From the NCBI GenBank assembly GCA_023415825.1, contig JAEZJF010000018.1:300833-364832 (forward strand): a stretch of 64,000 nt of DNA. The letters run 5' to 3'. This stretch comes from Bacillota bacterium (GTDB lineage: Bacteria; Bacillota; Clostridia; DSM-8532). Of this stretch, positions 26,085 through 34,517 are shown in pieces (within the stretch, counting starts at the first letter, position 1; every line of letters starts with the position of its first letter). The notes below the pieces were generated by a model, which did no database searches, was not told the DNA's origin, and saw nothing but the letters and a program-made list of their open reading frames with translations. The translations under genes were made by a program, and so were the position numbers.

Positions 26085-26835
26085 TGAGATCCCTCCCTAA
26101 ATAAGCCTCGATAACCGCTTCGTTACATGAAACCTCGGCAGGACAACCTGTGCCGATGACCTTTCCGAAGCAGATGACAACAATATCCTCACAGATGTTC
26201 ATAATCATGTCCATAGAATGCTCAATCAGTAGAACCCCTATGCCACGTTCTTTGGCAGCGAGCGTGAGAAGCGCCATGACGTCATCGATTTCCTTATTAT
26301 TCAGTCCGGCGGCCGGCTCGTCGACCAGCATGATTTTGGGATGGGCAAGCATGGAACGGATGATTTCCAGCTGTTTTCTCTGTCCGTAAGCCAGCGCAGT
26401 GATGTCATCATCCCAATCAAATGTGAAATCAACCATCTTCATTAAATCTGCAAGTTCATTTTCAAAATCGGAGCCTTTCTTCCCAAAATAGCTTTTTAAA
26501 TAGCCAAATTGATTCGCCAGGTCAGTGCCTAAAAGCAGGTTATCTTTAATGCTTGAGCGCTGAAGAAAGCGCGGCGTCTGAAAGGTTCGGCCTATCCCCA
26601 TACGAGCACGCATGTGGGAGGGAACATTCGAAATGTTCTCCTCATTTAAATATATGGACCCGCTATCCGGGGTGTAGATACCGCTGATGAGGTTCATGAG
26701 CGTACTCTTACCTGCACCGTTGGGACCGATCAACCCGTGTACTTCTCCAGGTAAAACGGAAAACGTAACATCATCGGCCGCAACAACACCGCCAAAACGT
26801 TTGCAAACCTTATCCAGCCTTAAAATAGGTTTCAT
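26077..26835 (-). CDS. Branched-chain-type ABC transporter ATP-binding protein (LivG-like)
   Basis: This 252-residue ATPase is the partner of the LivF-like protein. It has Walker A GPNGAGKST (about residues 37-45), the LivG feature GIGRTFQTPRF, a QRKQLE signature variant near residue 155, and Walker B IMLVDEPAAGL. The start is set at ATG 26835, where it overlaps the end of the upstream permease gene by four bases (ATGA). A longer open frame upstream would place about 60 implausible residues inside the permease gene. Confidence 0.92.
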   Translation of the reverse strand: MKPILRLDKVCKRFGGVVAADDVTFSVLPGEVHGLIGPNGAGKSTLMNLISGIYTPDSGSIYLNEENISNVPSHMRARMGIGRTFQTPRFLQRSSIKDNLLLGTDLANQFGYLKSYFGKKGSDFENELADLMKMVDFTFDWDDDITALAYGQRKQLEIIRSMLAHPKIMLVDEPAAGLNNKEIDDVMALLTLAAKERGIGVLLIEHSMDMIMNICEDIVVICFGKVIGTGCPAEVSCNEAVIEAYLGRDLNA

Positions 26836-27848
26836 TCTTTTTTCTCCCCCTTTGCCTTCGAGATGGACGGATTGTTTTTCTTGCGTAATTTCCTGCGTAT
26901 TGTTTTTCCGACATTGGAGGCTAAACCTGCAAGTCCCATAGGCATAAAGACCATTAAAAGAATAACACCGACACCATAGATAAGCTGTAAATACTGTTGC
27001 ATGAATCTGAGCCACTCAGGAAGCATGGTGACCAGTACCGATCCTACAAAGATACCTACCGTATTGTTAACGCCGCCAAGCATTGCCATAATAATGTAGG
27101 AGGTCGCACGCTCGAATGTAAACATATCCGAAGATACGAACTGGCTGTGCATGGCATACAATGAACCTGCAACCGCCGCAAGAGCACCTGCAATGGTAAA
27201 GGCTATTACTTTCGTCATAAAGACGTTGATACCGAGTGTTTGGGCTGCAATTTCGTTGTCACGGATTGCCGACAGTGAGCGGCCCAACTGGGAACGGCGG
27301 ACTCTTTCAACCAGTAGTGCGACAATTAGAACAATACCGCTCAGAATGTAAAACCACTCGTTATAGTTTGCCGGACTAAAACCTAAGATTTTGAGTGTCG
27401 GAATATTGGAAATACCGTCCGGACCTCCGAATAGTGGTTTATAACTAAGGTAAAAGGACCAGGCTACCTGAACAAGACCAATGGTAGCGAAGGTAAAATA
27501 AGTGCCCTTTAATCGGAATAAAACCAAACCGATCAAAAACGATAGCAAAGCGGATAATAGAATGGTCAGCAGGAGCGCAAGTGAGGTATCCAATACGAAT
27601 CCAAGCCGTCCTGAGGTGACGTTAGCCGTAAAGTAAGCACCCACACCCATGAAGGCAACAGCGGCAAAAGAAAGTTGCCCGCCAAGCCCCAGCATCACGG
27701 AAATGCCATAGACCGCGATTGAATAAATCAGCCCCAGATTCAGAACCATCATTGAGTAACCTTGACTAACACGCGGAATCACAAGAACAAAGATCGCCGC
27801 TAGTAAGAAAATCAAACAGGTAGAAAATTTAATGTTAATTTTTTTCAT
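26832..27848 (-). CDS. Branched-chain-type ABC transporter permease (LivM-like)
   Basis: This 338-residue permease has about eight to nine membrane helices and the LivM coupling motif with AIRDNEIAAQTLGIN near residue 203, which contacts the ATPases. It forms the transmembrane pore with the LivH-like protein. GAGGTGAG precedes the ATG at 27848. It follows the LivH-like gene by nine bases and overlaps the LivG-like gene by four, so permeases and ATPases are one transcript. The positively charged C-terminal tail is unusual only in length. Confidence 0.92.
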   Translation of the reverse strand: MKKINIKFSTCLIFLLAAIFVLVIPRVSQGYSMMVLNLGLIYSIAVYGISVMLGLGGQLSFAAVAFMGVGAYFTANVTSGRLGFVLDTSLALLLTILLSALLSFLIGLVLFRLKGTYFTFATIGLVQVAWSFYLSYKPLFGGPDGISNIPTLKILGFSPANYNEWFYILSGIVLIVALLVERVRRSQLGRSLSAIRDNEIAAQTLGINVFMTKVIAFTIAGALAAVAGSLYAMHSQFVSSDMFTFERATSYIIMAMLGGVNNTVGIFVGSVLVTMLPEWLRFMQQYLQLIYGVGVILLMVFMPMGLAGLASNVGKTIRRKLRKKNNPSISKAKGEKKE

Positions 27849-27857
27849 TATCTCACC

Positions 27858-28754
27858 TCACGCCTTATCGGCGACTTTTTCGCCGAACAGTCCTTGCGGT
27901 CTAATGAGAAGAACTGCAATCAACACGAGAAAAACGACCGCATCTTTGTATTGCGAAAATTGGATGGTACTGTAGGATTCAACCAATCCAATGAGCAGAG
28001 AACCTATAATAGCCCCCTTGATATTGCCGAATCCACCGATAACGACACCGGCAAAAGCTCTCAGTTGGAGTGAACCCAAGGTATTGCTCACCATAAAGAT
28101 AGGAGAAATCATATATCCACCTACTGAAGCAAGTGAAACAACAATAATGTAGGTAGCAGCGGTTGTCAGTATGGTTGGAATACCAAGCAACTCCGCAGCA
28201 TACTTGTCTTGTGCGGCGGCCTGCATCATACGGCCCGCGTAAAGTTTTTCAAATAAAATAAACACGAGCATAATCAATACTGCGCCCACAATAATTGTGA
28301 GGACAAATTGCCATTGAAGCTTAAATGTACCGATTTTAAGAACAGCTGCTTTTCCAGTCTCAGGATTTTTCATAATAGGTGGCATCGAACGTGGCAGACT
28401 TCCCCAAATCAGTGTAGCAATTTCCTTAATGGCCATTGAGGCACCCATTGTGGAAATAACCGTAGCAGCCGGATAGGCGGCGTCTTTGAGGGGCCAATAT
28501 ACTGTAAACATAAAAACGATGCCGATAACTGCAAATGAAATTAGTGCAAGTGGCACCATTGCCCAAAAGGGCAGCTTTAAATCAATGGTAAGCGCACAGG
28601 TAACAAATGCACCAAACATGAGAAGATCACCCTGTGCAAAGTTCATTACACCGATTGCGCGAATCAGTAGTATTAATCCCATTGCCAAAAGCGCATAGAT
28701 CATACCCATGGCAACACCATTAACCGTTAGCGAAACAAATGTATTTATATTCAT
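27858..28754 (-). CDS. Branched-chain-type ABC transporter permease (LivH-like)
   Basis: This 298-residue permease has about eight helices, with the LivH start pattern VNGVAMGMIYALLAMGL, FAQGDLLMFGAF near residue 38, the coupling region AAAQDKYAAELLGI near 182 and GGFGNIKGAIIGSLLIG near 240. It is the first membrane gene of the operon and lies 443 bases downstream of the binding-protein gene. Its ribosome site (GGTGAT) is weak and close to the ATG, so translation may be lower than for its neighbours. Confidence 0.92.
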   Translation of the reverse strand: MNINTFVSLTVNGVAMGMIYALLAMGLILLIRAIGVMNFAQGDLLMFGAFVTCALTIDLKLPFWAMVPLALISFAVIGIVFMFTVYWPLKDAAYPAATVISTMGASMAIKEIATLIWGSLPRSMPPIMKNPETGKAAVLKIGTFKLQWQFVLTIIVGAVLIMLVFILFEKLYAGRMMQAAAQDKYAAELLGIPTILTTAATYIIVVSLASVGGYMISPIFMVSNTLGSLQLRAFAGVVIGGFGNIKGAIIGSLLIGLVESYSTIQFSQYKDAVVFLVLIAVLLIRPQGLFGEKVADKA

Positions 28755-28970
28755 TGTATCACCCTATATAATGAAAACCAGAAATGTTTCATTATCCTTT
28801 ATTTTGTAGTTCAAACAATGGAAGCTGGATAAATAGATGGTTTGTGAAAGTTTAAAAACTTTAAATTGCGGACTTTCCGGCTTTATCATCATGCTTATTT
28901 TTCACAAGGTGGGAAGCTATGCATACAATTAACCCTTGCCTTTTTCTAACAAAGGCTGCTGGTTTTCAAT

Positions 28971-29008
28971 AGAGGTGCGCACAGCGCATCACAAGTCTTG
29001 ACCTTTAA
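28971..29008 (+). repeat. Degenerate copy of hairpin repeat H
   Basis: The sequence AGAGGTGCGCACAGCGCATC, followed by ACAAGTCTTGACC, aligns with the copy at 60643 (GAGGTATGTTCC, then GGAATATACCACAAGCCTCG and ACCC). The stem GGTGCGC/GCGCATC is kept while its bases differ. Confidence 0.5.
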
Positions 29009-29022
29009 CATATGGGGCCGGT

Positions 29023-29046
29023 GGCTGCTCACTTACATGAGCAGCC
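29023..29046 (-). other. Stem-loop after the binding-protein gene
   Basis: GGCTGCTCA (29023-29031) pairs perfectly with TGAGCAGCC (29038-29046) over six bases. No T-run follows on the minus strand, so it is more likely an mRNA-stabilising or processing element than a full terminator. Confidence 0.5.
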
Positions 29047-29197
29047 AACCTTCCCTGGCTCAATATATTTTTTTAGACACGTAGATCTAAAGAACAAAAA
29101 TCTCTCTAATAGTCAATTGTTTAATAAATGAACCTACTCCCCTAATATACCTATCTTTTAATCTTTTAATCTTTTAATAGGATTTTCTTATTATTAA

Positions 29198-30421
29198 TTA
29201 TCTGCTCTTAACGGTGTCAACCATAACAGCCTTGCCATCTTTATTGATTGTTAAGAACTGACTTGTACTGAAGCCATGGTTGTCAGCATAGGAATAGGTA
29301 GACATTGCGCCTTTAAAATCTTTGATCTGTTCCAAAGCCTTGTTGATTGCTTCTTTATCGGTAGTTGTATTGGCAATCTCACAAGCCTTTTTAAAGAGCA
29401 TGATGGAATCATATACGGTAACTGCAGGCATGTCAGAGTCTGCCTTATATTTGTCAAAATATGCTTGTGCAAAGTTCTTGCCCTCTTCGGTAGAAACTTC
29501 AACAGTCCAGTCAGCAACTGCGTTCCAACCGTTGGCGGAATCCCCAGCGTTTGTACGGCAAACTGCAGAAGCCCAAGAAGATGAGCCAAGAAGAGGAATA
29601 TCCATTCCTATTGATTCAATTTGCTGGCAAATAAGAGCTGCAGGCATTTGATGTCCGATTGCAATAAGACCATCGACATCGGAATTCTGAATCTGGGTAA
29701 GCAGCGGAGTGAAGTTCTTTTCGTCAATAACGAATCCGTATAGATTTTTCTCCGACACGTCAATTCCTAAGTTCTTTAGGGCTGCGAGTGTCTGATCTTT
29801 AAGGCCGGTACCGAAACTCTCTGTAGAATAGAGGACAGCAGGATTTTTCATTTTGAGGTTCTCTGTTGCTGCCTTTGCAAGCAGAATACCGGATTGATCG
29901 TCAGTCATACGAGCCTGCCAAATGTAGGGATTTTTTTCTTTTGGTATGTTAGCAGATGATCCACCTGCAAACATTGTGATCTTTTTCTCCAAGACAATAG
30001 GAGATGCAGCGATACAGTTTCCGGAGTATGTGGAACCGAAGAAGGCTACGACCTCGGGATAGTTCATGATTTTAGTCATCGCGTTTACGGATGCCTGAAG
30101 GTTATCAACCTCGTCCTCAAAAACTAATTTTAGCTCTTTTCCTAAGATACCGCCATTTGCATTGATGTGTTCTGCAGCAAGCTCGGCACCGTTTTTAACA
30201 TATTCACCAACCATCTTATTGGTTCCGGTGATAGGAGCTACAACACCAAAAGTAATTTCTCCGTCAAGTTTTGTGGGGGTTGCTGAAGGTGTTCCGGCAC
30301 CTGGTGAAGATGCAGGAGGAGTACTACTGTTGGTGGGAGTTGCCGGTGTAGTGTTACCACATCCGCTCAACACAGTCATTGCTACCACCAGGATCAATAC
30401 GAGGAGTCTGATTTTTTTCAT
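29198..30421 (-). CDS. ABC transporter substrate-binding lipoprotein (LivK/Leu-Ile-Val-binding type)
   Basis: This 407-residue lipoprotein has an N-terminal signal with lipobox LSGC (Cys21), a Thr/Pro/Ser-rich linker, and a type I periplasmic-binding fold beginning ITFGVVAPITGTNKMVGEYVKNGAELAAE. It captures the substrate outside the membrane for the downstream importer. The start at ATG 30421 is chosen because the signal peptide begins there and AAGGAAG precedes it; the longer frame would add 42 residues ahead of the signal. Promoter and operator lie 120-175 bases upstream. The fold type is known for amino acids, amides and some aromatic or sugar-derived ligands, so the ligand remains open. 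Confidence 0.92.
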   Translation of the reverse strand: MKKIRLLVLILVVAMTVLSGCGNTTPATPTNSSTPPASSPGAGTPSATPTKLDGEITFGVVAPITGTNKMVGEYVKNGAELAAEHINANGGILGKELKLVFEDEVDNLQASVNAMTKIMNYPEVVAFFGSTYSGNCIAASPIVLEKKITMFAGGSSANIPKEKNPYIWQARMTDDQSGILLAKAATENLKMKNPAVLYSTESFGTGLKDQTLAALKNLGIDVSEKNLYGFVIDEKNFTPLLTQIQNSDVDGLIAIGHQMPAALICQQIESIGMDIPLLGSSSWASAVCRTNAGDSANGWNAVADWTVEVSTEEGKNFAQAYFDKYKADSDMPAVTVYDSIMLFKKACEIANTTTDKEAINKALEQIKDFKGAMSTYSYADNHGFSTSQFLTINKDGKAVMVDTVKSR

Positions 30422-30539
30422 TTTCTTCTTCCTTTCTTTTTGTGTTTTCACACATATTGGCCCACTAAGATTGTACATAAACTGCTTTTTAGTAAATGTA
30501 CATGCTGCATTAAGATTGGAGATTTTAGGAATTATATAC

Positions 30540-30552
30540 GACGTCATACGTC
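30540..30552 (-). promoter_or_regulatory. Candidate operator of the ABC/transketolase operon
   Basis: GACGTCATACGTC (plus strand) is an inverted repeat GACG-N5-CGTC. Twelve of its bases are identical to 8279-8290 in front of glycerate kinase. It starts about 15 bases downstream of the -10 box of the operon promoter, over the early transcribed region. The neighbouring GntR/FCD protein is the best candidate to bind it. Confidence 0.55.
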
Positions 30553-30567
30553 ATATTCGTCAATTTT

Positions 30568-30596
30568 ATAGTAGCAGATTGCATAGTTTGTGTCAA
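30568..30596 (-). promoter_or_regulatory. Promoter of the ABC/transketolase operon
   Basis: On the minus strand TTGACA (30591-30596) and TACTAT (30568-30573) are separated by exactly 17 bases. The leader to the binding-protein start codon is about 140 bases. Confidence 0.7.
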
Positions 30597-30706
30597 TGGA
30601 AATAATAAAGTTTATATGTTTAAAACAAATAAGACCTAAATCATCATTTGAAATGCCTGAATTGATAATTTATCACTTACGCCTGACTGTATTAGGAAAT
30701 AAACGC

Positions 30707-31447
30707 TTACAAATGATCATCATTTGAAGCAGAAGACTCTGCCTCATTTTTGTATTTACCCATCAGCTCCTCCAAATTAAGCTTATTATAATTCAAATGG
30801 CGAAGCATAGCATCACTTGCCTTAATGGGATCATGCTCTGAAATAGCATTAATGATCTCACGATGGACTTTCAAGGCCATTATTCTCTTCGAATAGACTG
30901 GAAATGCATTGTACAGCGAAATACCCGAGTTGATAATAGGAATCAGATTTGGCATCACAAGGTTCCGGGTACTCTCCGCAATACATGTATGAAGCTCTAC
31001 ATCAAGAGCAGCGTAATCCTTGTTGGCAAAAGCTAACTCTTCAATTTCTTCACATAATCGCTTCATCCGCTCAATCTCGCTCTCCTGCGCGTTTTGCGCT
31101 GCAAAACCAGCAATCTGCGGTTCAAGAATCAAACGAATATCAATAAGGTCGGATGCCAGCTTATGTTTGTCCTTAAAGAATGCGAGGCCCAGCGGGTCGG
31201 CTGCGACACCGGGCCTAAGTGTAACAAAGGTACCTTTTCCTCGCCTGATTTCCAGAACATTGCGAGATACCAGAAGCTTTACTGCTTCTCGCACAGTACC
31301 CCTTCCTACTTTCAAGCTTTTTGCCAGATCAAACTCATTGGGCAGCTTCTCACCACTGGTGAGATTTTCATCAATAATAAGCTGAAGTATTTGATCTGTT
31401 ACTCGCTCAGCTAATGATTTTTCATTCCCTGTCACTGCTTCAAACAT
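30707..31447 (-). CDS. GntR-family transcriptional regulator (FCD subfamily)
   Basis: This 246-residue regulator has an N-terminal winged helix (residues about 8-75, with FDLAKSLKVGRGTVREAVKLL and the wing RRGKGTFVT) and a C-terminal all-helical FCD domain (IRLILEPQIAGFAAQ onward) that usually binds small organic acids or sugar acids through a metal site. I choose ATG 31447, because family members begin MFE/MFx and because ribosome sites for the upstream starts are worse, though none is strong. It lies just upstream of the ABC operon on the same strand but with its own spacing, so it is the likely regulator of that operon and perhaps of glycerate kinase. Confidence 0.88.
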   Translation of the reverse strand: MFEAVTGNEKSLAERVTDQILQLIIDENLTSGEKLPNEFDLAKSLKVGRGTVREAVKLLVSRNVLEIRRGKGTFVTLRPGVAADPLGLAFFKDKHKLASDLIDIRLILEPQIAGFAAQNAQESEIERMKRLCEEIEELAFANKDYAALDVELHTCIAESTRNLVMPNLIPIINSGISLYNAFPVYSKRIMALKVHREIINAISEHDPIKASDAMLRHLNYNKLNLEELMGKYKNEAESSASNDDHL

Positions 31448-31856
31448 ATAAGCTTTCATCCTTTTTTCATATAACACTGTGTATTAAGGCAAATATCATC
31501 TATTCTCGTTAAGAAAGGTCATTAAAGCTTGATTGTATGAATAAGCACATTATCAAAATTTTAACAAATGGTCAACTAAAAGGTCATACATCGTACCTCT
31601 CAATACTAACAGGTCTATTTACATTTATCAACAGTTTAGCATCAAATATGTTAATCTATCTTTTTGGCATAAGTCTATGAATGCGAGTTCCCACGCTCGT
31701 TCCGCACAGCAAGCATCACTTGGTTCCATCTTTTGGCACTTCTTCTGTGCTATATGGTTGATATGGTATAATAACATTACCCGTTACCGAAATTAAAATT
31801 TCGAACGGGGCCCAAGTTATTGATACTTCGTATTAATAGCAATAAGGTAATAAAGT
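31448..31856. other. Divergent spacer between gntR-type gene and dinB
   Basis: These 409 bases carry no gene. The right part is the repeat copy at 31767-31837, whose first bases form an extended -10 box (TGGTATAAT, 31764-31772) pointing toward dinB. I saw no LexA-type site (CGAAC-N4-GTTCG) in this spacer. Confidence 0.55.
31767..31837 (+). repeat. Dispersed repeat family R, short copy upstream of dinB
   Basis: It begins with TATAATAACATTACCCGTTACC, continues with the hairpin CGAAATTAAAATTTCG and ends with CCCAAGTTATTGATACTTCG plus TATTAA. Both ends match the long copy at 3771-3951 in reverse. It lies 20 bases from the dinB start codon, so it may supply the -10 box and leader of dinB. Confidence 0.7.
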
Positions 31857-33083
31857 ATGGATACTACAATTTTACATTGCGATTGCAATGGATTTTTTGC
31901 CTCTGTGGAATGTTTGCTTTCCCCTGAACTTAAAAATGTGCCCATGGCTGTCTGTGGAAGTCCTGAAAATCGCCATGGTATTATCCTTGCCAAAAATGAG
32001 CTCGCGAAAAAATTCAATGTGCAAACAGCAGAAACCATTTGGCAGGCAAAACGGAAATGCCCCGATTTAGTTCTTGTTCCCCCACGTCATGGGGAGTATG
32101 AAAAATATTCGGAGCTTGTTAACGAAATCTACGCTCGTTTTACCGATAAGGTTGAACCCTTTGGTATTGATGAGTCTTGGCTTGATGTCACCGACAGCAG
32201 GCATCTCTTTGGCGACGGCAAGCAAATTGCTGATACCCTTCGTGAAACTGTTGCTTCTGAGATAGGCTTGACCATATCGGTGGGTGTCTCTTTTAACAAG
32301 GTTTTTGCTAAGCTTGGCAGTGACTATAAGAAGCCCAATGCGACAACGGTCATAGACAGAGATAATTACACAGATATCGTATTCCCGCTGCCGGTTTCCG
32401 ACCTGTTATATGTGGGAAAGTCCGCAAAGGAAACGTTATCCAAGCTCCATATCTACACAATTGGGGACCTCGCTAAAAGTGATAAGAATGTGATTATCTC
32501 CAAGCTGGGTAAAATGGGCGAAATCATACATGAATATGCCAATGGACTGGATGATAGCCCTGTTAAATCCATGTCCGATGAAAGAGAAGTCAAGTCTGTA
32601 GGAAATGGTATGACCTTTAAAAGGGATCTTGTTGGGCTTTCTGATATTCGTCTAAGCATCAATGCCCTTGCTGATTCTGTTGCCTCCAGATTGCGCCAAT
32701 ATGGTGTAAAATGCTCGACAGTACAAGTTACCATAAGGGATCCGAATTTCAAAACAATAACAAGGCAGAAGGCTTTGTTACACCCGACTCATCTTTCGAA
32801 AGAAATTACCTGCGCAGCTCTTGAAATTATACAATCGGCCTGGAACCTTAAGGCACCTATTCGTATGCTTACCATTACGGGAGCTAATCTTTATTCTTCC
32901 GACGATTTCGAAGAACAGCTGTCCCTTTTTGAGGATGACAGCTGTGAAAAGCGGAAAAAGCAGGAGCATTTGGAGGCTGCCATAGACAAAATCCGGGATA
33001 AGTATGGCAGAAAGGCACTCTCATTTGGCTCGATTATTCATAACGATCTGGGGATAGAGGAACCTAATGACGAAAAGTCTTAG
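31857..33083 (+). CDS. dinB: DNA polymerase IV (Y family)
   Basis: DinB copies past DNA lesions with low fidelity. The 408-residue protein opens with ILHCDCNGFFASVE (metal ligand Asp8), contains GIDESWLDVT with the catalytic Asp-Glu pair near residue 104, a helix-hairpin-helix region (LSKLHIYTIGDLAKSD) and a little-finger domain. Near residue 370 it ends with QLSLF, the standard motif for binding the DnaN sliding clamp. The clamp itself is encoded at 49859-50959. Transcription may start from the repeat element immediately upstream. No SOS box was seen. Confidence 0.95.
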   Translation: MDTTILHCDCNGFFASVECLLSPELKNVPMAVCGSPENRHGIILAKNELAKKFNVQTAETIWQAKRKCPDLVLVPPRHGEYEKYSELVNEIYARFTDKVEPFGIDESWLDVTDSRHLFGDGKQIADTLRETVASEIGLTISVGVSFNKVFAKLGSDYKKPNATTVIDRDNYTDIVFPLPVSDLLYVGKSAKETLSKLHIYTIGDLAKSDKNVIISKLGKMGEIIHEYANGLDDSPVKSMSDEREVKSVGNGMTFKRDLVGLSDIRLSINALADSVASRLRQYGVKCSTVQVTIRDPNFKTITRQKALLHPTHLSKEITCAALEIIQSAWNLKAPIRMLTITGANLYSSDDFEEQLSLFEDDSCEKRKKQEHLEAAIDKIRDKYGRKALSFGSIIHNDLGIEEPNDEKS

Positions 33084-33100
33084 GGCTCTTATAATAATCC

Positions 33101-33736
33101 TTACGGATAAATATATTCAACTCTGCTTTTGAGCCTTTTTTCATCCAAGGGGCCAACTTGACTTGCATCCTTAATAACATAGCCTTCCTTGTCAATAAAG
33201 AGTGTGGTCGGGATGGATCGAATACCATAGGTTTTGGCAGCATCCTGTTTTTTATCAAATAAAACGGTAAAGGAGGTATAGTTGTTCTCCTCTATATATT
33301 CGAGACCGCTTTCCACGGTTTCTCTATCACCGTCAACCAAATCGATCATGAGAAAGACCAGTTCATCCTCAGAATACTCCTCTGACACCTTGTTAAAATG
33401 GGACATCTCCGATTTGCATGGCGGACACCAGCTAGCCCAGAAGTTTAATACAACAGGGGTCCCTAAATAGTCTGACAGCTTTACTTCATTTCCATCAGCA
33501 TCGTAAACTGTAAAATCAGGTGCCTTTATTTTCCCATCATCCTCCTCTGATTCGGGATCAGTGGCATCCGGCGAACTGCCTGGCGTTGCCTTTGGGGAGC
33601 TTTCTTGGGAGGGTTTTGACTCTATTGGATTTTGAGCCTGGTACCGTTCTGTTAAATACTTGTATGAAAAACCTATGACAGCCATAAAGATTATAAACAA
33701 TGCAAAATACAGAAAGGTTTTTGCTTTTTTATTCAT
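33101..33736 (-). CDS. TlpA-like membrane-anchored thiol-disulfide oxidoreductase
   Basis: This 211-residue protein has one N-terminal membrane anchor (about residues 8-25), a Ser/Pro/Glu-rich linker (about 33-68) and a thioredoxin-fold domain with the redox motif WCPPC (Cys104 and Cys107) in NFWASWCPPCKSEM. The cis-proline region is in SIPTTLFID. It should act outside the membrane, reducing disulfides or delivering reducing power, as ResA and TlpA do. It lies 12 bases downstream of the CcdA gene, its expected electron donor. Confidence 0.9.
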   Translation of the reverse strand: MNKKAKTFLYFALFIIFMAVIGFSYKYLTERYQAQNPIESKPSQESSPKATPGSSPDATDPESEEDDGKIKAPDFTVYDADGNEVKLSDYLGTPVVLNFWASWCPPCKSEMSHFNKVSEEYSEDELVFLMIDLVDGDRETVESGLEYIEENNYTSFTVLFDKKQDAAKTYGIRSIPTTLFIDKEGYVIKDASQVGPLDEKRLKSRVEYIYP

Positions 33737-33748
33737 ACTCGCACTCCT

Positions 33749-34420
33749 TTAAAAAGTCAGCAAAGTCAAAAGCTTTCCCAGTAAGCCTGTCATCATAGCA
33801 AGCCCTACTATGACCAGAAGAAAACCGGAAATCCCATTAACAATTTTGTAATTTCTTTTAATAAAATCAAATACATGTTTTAACCGATCAAGAAGCAGGG
33901 CTGAAATAACAAAGGGTATACCAAGGCCAAAGGAGAAGCTCAAAAGCATCAGAATTCCTTTCAAACTATCCTGAGCAGTTGCCGCCAGCATTAAGGCCGA
34001 GCCCAAAAATGCGCCCACACAGGGAGTCCAACCTATAGAAAAAACAACACCGAAAAGTACGGCTGAGAAAAAACCAAGGCTTTTTGGCTGATAATCAACT
34101 TTTTTAACCCTCTGTAGGAATGAAAGGTTCAGTATGCCAAGATAGTTGAGGCCAAATACCAGAACAATTGCCCCTCCTATCAAATTGACCCATAGGGCAT
34201 ATTGAGTAAGAAGTCCTCCAAAAGTCCCTGCAAAGGCTCCCAAAGCAGTAAATACAATTGTAAACCCCAGCACAAAGCCGAAGGCGTTGATTAAGGTCTT
34301 TTTCCTATCTCCATTGTCCTGACCTCCGGCAAAATAGGAAATGTAAAGCGGCAGCATCGGCAGCATGCAGGGAGAAATAAAGGTTATAATGCCTTCAAGC
34401 AACGAAATCAAGTAATCCAT
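33749..34420 (-). CDS. ccdA: CcdA-type cytochrome c biogenesis/thiol transport protein
   Basis: This 223-residue protein has six predicted membrane helices. The paired features ISPCMLPMLPLYISYFAG (Cys18) and GWTPCVGAFLGSAL (Cys near residue 134) supply the two cysteines that carry electrons from cytosolic thioredoxin to extracytoplasmic partners. It is the first gene of a two-gene operon with the TlpA-like protein. No cytochrome c maturation genes are nearby, so the pair probably serves general extracytoplasmic thiol reduction. AAAGGAGAG precedes the ATG. Confidence 0.9.
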   Translation of the reverse strand: MDYLISLLEGIITFISPCMLPMLPLYISYFAGGQDNGDRKKTLINAFGFVLGFTIVFTALGAFAGTFGGLLTQYALWVNLIGGAIVLVFGLNYLGILNLSFLQRVKKVDYQPKSLGFFSAVLFGVVFSIGWTPCVGAFLGSALMLAATAQDSLKGILMLLSFSFGLGIPFVISALLLDRLKHVFDFIKRNYKIVNGISGFLLVIVGLAMMTGLLGKLLTLLTF

Positions 34421-34517
34421 AGCAACTCTCCTTTACCTCTCTATTTGGATATACTATTTTATCATACTGATTATGCTTTAAGTTTTCTGTAACCATGTTA
34501 CAGAAAATAAGCCATTC

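Larger units (their letters stand above)
28755..29197. other. Long spacer between binding-protein and permease genes
   Basis: These 443 bases hold no gene that I can support. Within them are a degenerate hairpin of family H (28971-29008) and a nine-base-pair stem-loop (29023-29046). The spacer is AT-rich at both ends. A spacer with stem-loops after the binding-protein gene is often used to stabilise that upstream message and to lower expression of the permease genes; here that is inference. Confidence 0.6.

Noticed and set aside
30162..30605. 147-codon open frame opposite the binding-protein gene
   Set aside because: It is antisense to the signal peptide and linker and runs through the operon promoter; a lipoprotein start on the other strand explains the region.
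31448..31856. LexA box upstream of dinB
   Set aside because: No CGAAC-N4-GTTCG match; the CGAAC at 31802 is followed by GGGGCCC and belongs to the repeat.
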